From assembly GCA_009739215.1 (NCBI GenBank), contig VSJF01000010.1:124001-188000 (forward strand): a stretch of DNA of 64,000 nucleotides. Direction: 5' to 3'. The position numbers were made by a program, and so were the translations under genes. This DNA comes from Floccularia luteovirens. Its lineage: Eukaryota; Basidiomycota; Agaricomycetes; Agaricales; Squamanitaceae. Positions 57,934 through 64,000 of the stretch are shown here, piece after piece. The notes below the pieces were generated by a model. The model was not told the DNA's origin. It saw only the letters and a program-made list of their open reading frames with translations, and made no database searches. Every line of letters begins with the position of its first letter. The stretch's first letter is position 1.

Positions 57934-59275
57934 ATGAGTGCAGAAGAATATCTCTTTACCATGGAAAATGTAGTCCATGAAGCCAATGTAAGAAGTAAAA
58001 TCCACCAACATATCCTAAATGAGATCCTACAACAACTTAACCAATTATCCACAATCTCTCAAGACTCTTCTGTCCCTACTCTACCTCTTCCAACCCTTGA
58101 ATCAGTTGCAAAGAGCATCACACTCTTGTGACCTTCAATGCCTAATGATTTCAATGGAGATCACACTTAAGGCTGCTCCTTTCTCAACTCCTATCAACTC
58201 TACATTGCCCTGTGTCCAGAACAGTTCCCTGATGAACAGCAATGCATTTACTAGGCTCTTTCCTTCATGAAAGAGGGTCAAGCTGTGACCTTTGCACATT
58301 GAGTTATATAGTATAAAGCCAAAACTGACCAAGTTGCCTACAATGACTGGACTTGTTTCAAATAGGCCTTCACCACAGAATTCTGCCCAAAACATGAGAC
58401 CACTACTGCTCTCATCACACTTGAATCAGTTCAATACTTCTAGGGAAAAAGGACTATGGATGAATATGTGGATGAGTTCAAGGACTTGATTGAGGAAGCT
58501 TAATACACAGATAGTGTTGCAATTGTGATGAAGTTTTGCAGAGGCCTCAAACCTCAAATACAGAATAAGATTGCAGAGATGGGTGAAAGCCATCCAGCAG
58601 ATGATGATTCTAAAGGCTGATATAGCATGGCTCATCTTCTAGACCAGAATCAAGCTACTAATGATGCCTTTCATACTACAACTCAACCTCTGTTCTCAGT
58701 CCCCATGAATCCACTATAGAAAGAATGATAAAGGAGAGTGGGACTGAATTAAATAGTGTATTATGAGAGGAAGATATTAATATAATGATAACATATATGT
58801 GTTATTGGATTCTTTGACTTGTACTGTTAAGTTACAGTTTGTCATGACTAAATGTGACATGATGTGAGTGTAGTCACAATATTCACCTCAATCTACATTC
58901 ACCTTTTGCACCAATAGTAATCCTCCATTTCACCCTCAGTTCCCAGTCCTAGCTATACCTGTGACTGCCCCTAAACCTCTTATAGTAGTTAATCACCCCA
59001 TTCCCATGAATGTTGATATTGCAAAACACTGCACCTTGGCCTCAATGACATGTTGACATTGTGGTGAACAAGGGCATTTTGCATGAGAGTGCCCAAGGGC
59101 CTTTGATATTCAATACATGTTAGAAGATGAATGAGAGGAATAGATACAATATCTCCTTACTACAGCAGATATTGCAAATGCAAATCCAGAGGTTGAAACA
59201 GCCTTCAAAACTCAGGACATCATAGTGGGATTAGCAAAGGAGGATTTTCCCTCAAGCAGTGGGTGAATAGTGTGC
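57934..59275 (+). pseudogene. Gypsy-2 gag with zinc knuckle
   Basis: Starts MSAEEYLFTMENVVHEANVR. The gag core reads PNDFNGDHT, LYIALCPEQFPDEQQCIY, ALSFMKEGQAVTFA and GKRTMDEYVDEFKDLIEEA, then KFCRGLKPQIQNKIAEMGE. After an LTR-F insertion (58,715-58,879) a knuckle C*HCGEQGHFA*ECPRAFDI follows near 59,050. Many Trp/Arg codons are stops. It belongs to a different gypsy group from the chromovirus at 5,001. Confidence 0.75.
58715..58879 (-). mobile_element. Small LTR-F
   Basis: Inverse of the family: contains TAAGTTACAGTTTGTCATGA and ATGTGACATGATGTGAG. It interrupts gypsy-2 gag; flanks are not a clear duplication. Confidence 0.6.
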
Positions 59276-59315
59276 TCCCACTGCTTATAACAAATTGTTT
59301 TAGTGCCCTTGTTAT

Positions 59316-59777
59316 TGTCAGGAACCTGACATCTCCGCACCTCATGGAACACATGGACATGTCATTACAGACTTCTTTCAATGGACATAAACAGATGTCA
59401 ACAGACTTCTTCTATTTTAACCTTTAAGTCATGTTTAACTCATGTTAATTCTCCTTTTAAATTTCCTTTATCCTATTATTGTTATCTCCCTCATGTTCTA
59501 TTCTCCATGTGGAGATAACAAACCTTCACTGTATTTAAGCTACATATATTGTAATTATTCTGTAGCTTGAATATTGATTAAGACTTGTACTCACTCTGTT
59601 CTCCATCCCTCTCATCCACCTCTCTTTCTCCGTCCTTTACAGGACATCTTCCTCTGTTCCTACAAGTAAGACATGGAAGTTGGCAGGGTGCAACAGACAT
59701 TGTTGAAGCCATGTCTTAACTCCGTCCTACAGGTATCTCCGCATTCACGGAGATCATATTGAAGTCAGCTCTTGACA
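59316..59777 (+). repeat. Gypsy-3 (chromovirus-like) 5' LTR (462 bp)
   Basis: TGTCAGGAACC...GCTCTTGACA. The right half is related to the LTR at 13,747 (GTGCAACAGACATTGTTGAA). TATTTAAGC at 59,532-59,540 and the self-primer donor AGCTTGAATAT at 59,564-59,574 mark the likely transcription start. Confidence 0.82.
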
Positions 59778-59779
59778 AT

Positions 59780-59790
59780 ATATTCAAGCT
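59780..59790 (+). promoter_or_regulatory. Gypsy-3 self-primer binding site
   Basis: ATATTCAAGCT, two bases after the LTR, exactly complements AGCTTGAATAT at 59,564-59,574 (11 nt, the length known for Tf1). Confidence 0.75.
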
Positions 59791-59879
59791 TTTACTGATC
59801 AACTTCCAATCCTTGTATGCCCCCCTGTACCACATGAAACTCACAAAGAGCTAGTCAAGAAGGACCACTTTCGATTACA

Positions 59880-60871
59880 CCCACTCAAGAACATAATCCT
59901 CCATCATCTCTGTTAACTCCTTCCTTTATTCTCTTCTCAGTAGAACAACCCCCCCCACCTTCTGAATTTTTCACACTTGAACATTCTCCGATGTCCTCTG
60001 AAACAATCCCTGGTTTTGGTTTTAACCTCAAAATGCAAGGAAATCCTTTCCCTCCTTTAATAGAAGAACAGGAAGTAAAACCTCCTGTTTCCCAATCCAA
60101 ATCACCTTGACCCATCTCCAGATCAGGTTTTGGTAGGAGAGATAGTTTTTCCATAGAGGAACTTACCTCTGCAATTCAGGTTTTGACCAGAACAGTCAAT
60201 AAGTCCAACTCCAATGCACCAAAAGTCCAGGACCCAGACCCATTTGATGGGAATGATCCCTGTAAACTCACAGCTTTCCTTGTATAGCTCCAATTATTTT
60301 TTAGATCACATCCATCTACCTACTCCTCCGATGAAGCCAAAGTAATCTTTGCTTTATCATTTCTATGTGGGTCTGCACTGGACTACTTTGAGCCAGGTAT
60401 TATTGGCATCGACACCTCCATCACTTGGTTAGACAATTACCAAGAATTCATCTCCATTCTCCAGTCCACATTCGGACCATATGACCCGGTTGCTGATATG
60501 GAAGACTAGTTAGAAAACCTTATGATGAAGGATAACCAATGCATCTCCAAATATATTATAGATTTTAACAGGCATGCTTCCAGGGTCAAGTGGGGAGACT
60601 CTGCACTTCGCAGATGATTCTACTCCAGACTACCCAGATGGATCAAAGATGAAATATCATAGATTGGTAAACCAGACTCACTAACCTCACTCTATTCATT
60701 AGTACAAGGAATAGATGCACGTTACTGGGAACATCACAACAAAATCAACAGAGAAAACAAGATCTCTGCTTCTATCAAAACGGATGTCTGCTCCACTGAC
60801 AAACTGGCAACCATTCAAAATAATAAAACTACCATAGAAAAGAAAACCACATCCACTTCCACCTCTGTCTC
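59880..60871 (+). pseudogene. Gypsy-3 gag, truncated by copia copy C
   Basis: A Pro-rich N-terminus (VEQPPPPSEFFTLEHSP), then the gag core DPDPFDGNDPCKLTAFLV, AKVIFALSFLCGSALDYFEP, TWLDNYQEFISILQSTFGPY and YIIDFNRHASRVKWGDSALR. It stops at 60,871 where the copia LTR begins. Only four or five stops, most in place of Gln/Arg/Trp codons. It is the sibling of the gag at 12,420-13,740. Confidence 0.8.
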
Positions 60872-61254
60872 TGTTGCGTCAGCACGATCACATGATGGAT
60901 TACATAATTCATCAGGTGATAAGTCAGATGATATGTCACATGATATGTCACATGACTACACTCACATATGCCCTATGCCCTATGCATCATATGCAATATG
61001 ACTAAACATGTTCTATAACCTTCTACAAGGTTCTATAAAGTAGACATGTGACTATGACGGACATAGCACGGACCCTTACACAAATATGTACATACAGCTA
61101 GAACTGTATATAAGGACACTCTTATGCAGAATAGATTCCTTGTCCTATTCTATAGGTAGTAGTAGTAACACTAACCGTAAGGTGTGATCTAAGTAAGCAC
61201 AAGGTAAGATCTTTGAGTTCCTCCACTGTGTCTTGCACACATGGCTGCTCAACA
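60872..61254 (+). repeat. LTR-A, 5' LTR of copy C (383 bp)
   Basis: TGTTGCGTCAGCACGATC...GCTGCTCAACA. U3 carries several TCACATGA/ATCACATG octamers; CTGTATATAAGGACAC near 61,100 is a good TATA region. Confidence 0.88.
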
Positions 61255-61266
61255 GGTTATGGGCCC
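61255..61266 (+). promoter_or_regulatory. PBS of copy C
   Basis: GGTTATGGGCCC directly after CAACA: complementary to the anticodon arm of initiator tRNA-Met, as in Drosophila copia. Confidence 0.82.
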
Positions 61267-61540
61267 CGGTTGTCAGTCTCAATGGCGCGTTCGTCACTGC
61301 CTATGATGACGGTGACTTAAAGCTCTTACCTCTTGTGAAGTGACTCCCCCATGCTCCCTTAATTGGTAGAAGCATTGGTGGCTTGTCCACTCTACAAGTG
61401 ATTGAGTCTGAACGTTGTTCATGACAATAAATCTATGTGAGCCTTATGTGTCTTGACAGTGTCTTTACACTGAGTTGAACGTTGTGCTGATGCAACATTA
61501 ATTTGTAGCTCGCCAATAACCAACTTTTATCAAGTACAAC

Positions 61541-62278
61541 ATGCAACACACTGTATTCCAAGCTGTTTCCTTTGTATTCGCTGGAGCGCGCTGGCTTGAG
61601 TGGAAAAGCGCCATGACGACCTACCTGCAACACGCAGCTGTATGGTCAGTGGTGTCTGGAACTCGCTGTCGTCCGTTGCCACAGGATCCCAACAATGTCT
61701 CTGAGACAATGATCTTGCTGCAGCAGACATGGGACAATAAAAACGAAGCTGCGCTAGGCAGTATAAAGTCGAGATTATCCCCTGAGCTAAATTGGCTTGC
61801 CGCTCGTGACGGCTGTATCTCTAGTTATGCTTTGTGGACTTGGTTAGTTGCTCGGTACGAGGATCATAGCTTGAGCACTACTTTGAAGCTAGCGGAGGAT
61901 GTAAAGTTCTTCAAGCTCAGTGGTGGAGATCCTCAGGCAGATTTCTTCTGCCTTAGCGAGACATTTAGGAGACTGGCTGATGAAAACCTCGCCATTCCTG
62001 AATTATTGCAGGCCCTATGGGCTATGGCATCTGTACCACCCCATTGGCAAAATGTCAAAGCAACGCTGCTGCAAAAATACACTGCGCAGACCTTGACCCT
62101 ACATGACGTTTCTGCTGCGGTCCAGAATCTTTATGATGCTCAGATGACTTCGGTCTCTTCGAGCGGATCAGTGCATAGAGTAATACGCCCGAACAACCCT
62201 ATACTTCTCTCATCTACACCGTCAAACACTAAAGAAGACTCTCCAGATGGTGGAAATAAGAAGAAGCAGCACAAGTGA
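61541..62278 (+). CDS. Copia-type gag, open
   Basis: Structural capsid protein of a Ty1/copia-type element, 245 residues. Starts MQHTVFQAVSFVFAGARWLE; an N-terminal UBN2/copia-gag-like region has WLEWKSAMTTYLQHAAVW, LLQQTWDNKNEAALGSIKSR, LWTWLVARYEDHSLSTTLKL, FKLSGGDPQADFFCL and RLADENLAIPELLQALWAMA. It ends in a basic tail NTKEDSPDGGNKKKQHK before TGA at 62,276-62,278. No zinc knuckle is present before the stop. The sequence after the TGA stays in the same frame to ORF2. The equivalent TGA is present in copy B. Confidence 0.85.
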   Translation: MQHTVFQAVSFVFAGARWLEWKSAMTTYLQHAAVWSVVSGTRCRPLPQDPNNVSETMILLQQTWDNKNEAALGSIKSRLSPELNWLAARDGCISSYALWTWLVARYEDHSLSTTLKLAEDVKFFKLSGGDPQADFFCLSETFRRLADENLAIPELLQALWAMASVPPHWQNVKATLLQKYTAQTLTLHDVSAAVQNLYDAQMTSVSSSGSVHRVIRPNNPILLSSTPSNTKEDSPDGGNKKKQHK

Positions 62279-62356
62279 GGGGGTAAAAAAACTTGTGGAG
62301 AGAAAGAAAAACAAACAGCTAAAAACAGTGATACAGCGCACTCCCCTGCTGCAAGA

Positions 62357-62938
62357 ATGACTGCTCAGAGTAGTAGTCAGGCCATAGCTGGCCCTTCATC
62401 CTTTGAGGGTAGTTTAGAGACACCTAGATTGGCTCCTACCCCTAAGCCTTCCTTTCTCCGGGAAAATCCCCACAAGTTTTATGCTCCGCCTATTGCTAGC
62501 ACCTTTACAGGAGCACAGGCGTTGAAGCACCCTGAAACTCCGTACCCTTCATTAAAGAGGAGTAGGGAACTTGTAGACCTTCAAGGTCTTCCTCATCAGC
62601 CGAGACATCTCCGAACTCATGAGGAGACATATTTGCTGCGAGAGAGGGTTGAACCTTCCACCTTCACTACAAGAGAAGAAGTACCGGAAGAGGTAAGTGA
62701 ACCGCCCGCCAAACGTCTAAGAACCGCCTCCCCTGAACCAGTGCATTATTTGGCACGATCTGATTCAGGTGATAGTGTATCCCTTGGTTCGGAGGTTGAG
62801 GACCGGGAATATCCATGTCCCGCTAACGGTTGGACAGAGGTGGAAGTTGATGAACAGATTGCGCAAGCTGCAGGCATTGAAAGAGTTCTAGATGCTCTGG
62901 AAGCTGGCAATGAGAGTGAAAGGCAAGTACCTCCTTAA
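62357..62938 (+). CDS. ORF2, unidentified, in frame after gag
   Basis: 193 residues from its own ATG, or a downstream extension of gag if the TGA is read through (the frame is shared and open from 62,279). Ser/Pro-rich N-terminus (TAQSSSQAIAGPSSFEG), conserved core SFLRENPHKFYAPPIASTFT and LKHPETPYPSLKRSRELVD, a basic patch PPAKRLRTASP that could be a nuclear signal, and acidic ends (SDSGDSVSLGSEVEDRE; IERVLDALEAGNESERQ). No protease or nucleic-acid-enzyme motif is seen. The conserved core is also in copies A and B, so it is part of the element. Confidence 0.65.
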   Translation: MTAQSSSQAIAGPSSFEGSLETPRLAPTPKPSFLRENPHKFYAPPIASTFTGAQALKHPETPYPSLKRSRELVDLQGLPHQPRHLRTHEETYLLRERVEPSTFTTREEVPEEVSEPPAKRLRTASPEPVHYLARSDSGDSVSLGSEVEDREYPCPANGWTEVEVDEQIAQAAGIERVLDALEAGNESERQVPP

Positions 62939-64000
62939 AGCTCCAAAGTAATCCAAAGTTGATCGTGACTTACAGCGCCCTCTTCAGCGAGTAATCTGAA
63001 TGGCTAGCAGTAACTGGGCGGATATTTTACCCTGTCACATATATCCTTTGTTTAATGATAAGACTTTGTTTAATGATGCTAAAGTTGATTGGGAAAAGCA
63101 GAGAGCTCCGATTCTTATAATCGTTAGAGATCTTTTTAGATTAAGTCACATAAATGAATAATATGGACTTTGTTGAAGCATAACACTAGCTCCGAAGTAT
63201 CTAATAGTTATCGCAGTTTTATCCAAAAGACTAGCTTGAGAACTATTATCCAGACTGACTTGTCACAAGTAGTTATACCGCTGAATAAGCGAAGTGATAA
63301 AAGAAAGTTGATCTCCAAAGAAATCCTTTTCTACTCAATGATTGAGCTGCTACTTGCTCTCAAAGAGTTCTCTCAGTTGAAAGATGAGAGTATATCAATG
63401 ATGACATGGCATGTCTCTTTCTTGCTTGACGTAGTCGCAGAAATATAAAAGTATGCTTTCTTTATCTAACATTGGTGAAATTCATAATGGTGATGCTGCT
63501 TTGAGCGCAAACATTCCATTGCTCATTGATATCTCCTATATTATATAGTTGAGATTGTCTCCCATTATCATGGTTGATGACTTTATCATAGACGATTGGA
63601 TTCTCTACTATAGAGACTCCGAGAGTATTTGAGCACAGATGAAAATCCACACCTTTAGAATTGGAACAGATCATCCATTCTGTCGCAGTATTGCTCTGGG
63701 AAAAGCTAAATGCGTAAGACTTTCCTTCCCAAGCTTGAAACACAGCTTCTGCATTGGTCAACTATACCAACATTTATGCAGATTTCATTATCGCAAGTAT
63801 CAAAGTAGAATCTCTCCCTTGATGACTACAATTAGTCTCATGCTTGTGGCGCTATACCAAGCTGCCTATGCATTCATCTATTTGAAGGGGTGTATTACGA
63901 AATGAACCAATACTTTGCTGATCGGTGAAAGGGGTGACCACCATTCGATGCATAACTTGCAGACACAGTATCACTGGATTGCTGCATTTCTTGTGCAATT
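62939..64000 (+). other. Copy C tail, conserved but unassigned
   Basis: Follows ORF2. One 92-codon open stretch (63,170-63,448, SLRTIIQTDLSQVVIPLNKR) and a minus-strand 99-codon stretch (63,462-63,761) are seen. Neither is open in copies A and B, and no integrase, RT or RNase H motif is found. The conserved landmark GGGGTGACCACC near 63,930 equals GGGGTGACAAG of the other copies. Confidence 0.45.

Larger units (their letters stand above)
60872..64000 (+). mobile_element. Copia copy C, youngest copy, runs off the window
   Basis: LTR-A 60,872-61,254, PBS 61,255-61,266, leader, open gag, open ORF2, and at least 1.06 kb of tail. The left flank is GTCTC; the partner LTR lies beyond the window. 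It keeps far more CpG than copies A and B. Confidence 0.85.

Noticed and set aside
63462..63761. 99-codon minus-strand ORF in the copy C tail
   Set aside because: Not open in copies A or B and opposite to the element; kept only as part of the unassigned tail.

Overview
This looks like a repeat-rich, AT-rich stretch of a basidiomycete (mushroom-type, Agaricomycete) nuclear genome. The reasons are intron-split genes with GT...AG introns of about 50 nt, a secreted M36 fungalysin family, a KDZ-type transposase fragment, Ty3/gypsy chromoviruses with a Tf1-like self-primer, and Ty1/copia elements primed by half an initiator tRNA. The species cannot be named from the sequence. No tRNA, rRNA or CRISPR was seen.

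Host part: a tandem array with a period of about 6.9 kb. Each unit, all coding on the minus strand, holds a fungalysin metalloprotease gene, its upstream region, an unidentified gene X and a conserved spacer. Unit 1 begins at the left edge (fungalysin-1 partial, 1-729; gene X about 1,450-3,020; spacer to 4,218). It resumes at about 40,350 after a TE block. Unit 2 is 41,025-47,800 (fungalysin-2, frameshifted; gene X copy 2). Unit 3 holds fungalysin-3 (47,909-50,476), the only copy that reads through intact here; it has lost gene X in one clean deletion.

TE block 4,219-40,350: about 36 kb of elements nested in one another, sitting in the spacer of unit 1. From left to right: the 3' end of a minus-strand copia element, split by a 9.2-kb chromovirus (5,001-14,229) that carries four LTR-type insertions plus an unclassified one and an antisense Cys-rich ORF; a KDZ transposase remnant (17,342-18,258); a plus-strand copia copy (copy A, from 18,259) broken by a 4-kb gag-only element, a CATAG-repeat element and four LTR-type insertions; a 3-kb LTR foldback (29,389-32,363); a second CATAG element (32,703-34,586) inside LINE-like debris; another 5' copia fragment (35,715 on); and nested solo LTRs to 39,897.

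Right part 51,222-64,000: unassigned sequence, copia copy B (minus, about 52,640-55,853), solo LTRs, a truncated CATAG element, two degenerate gypsy gag regions, and copia copy C (60,872 to the window end). Copy C is the youngest, with an open gag and an open ORF2. The LTR-A copia family has three recognisable internal copies carrying gag and ORF2, but no protease, integrase or reverse transcriptase was found in them, so they look non-autonomous.

Most insertions were dated relative to each other by 5-bp target-site duplications read directly from the flanks. Ends of elements are exact where a duplication is quoted; gene-X, ORF-fragment and degenerate-pol limits are approximate.
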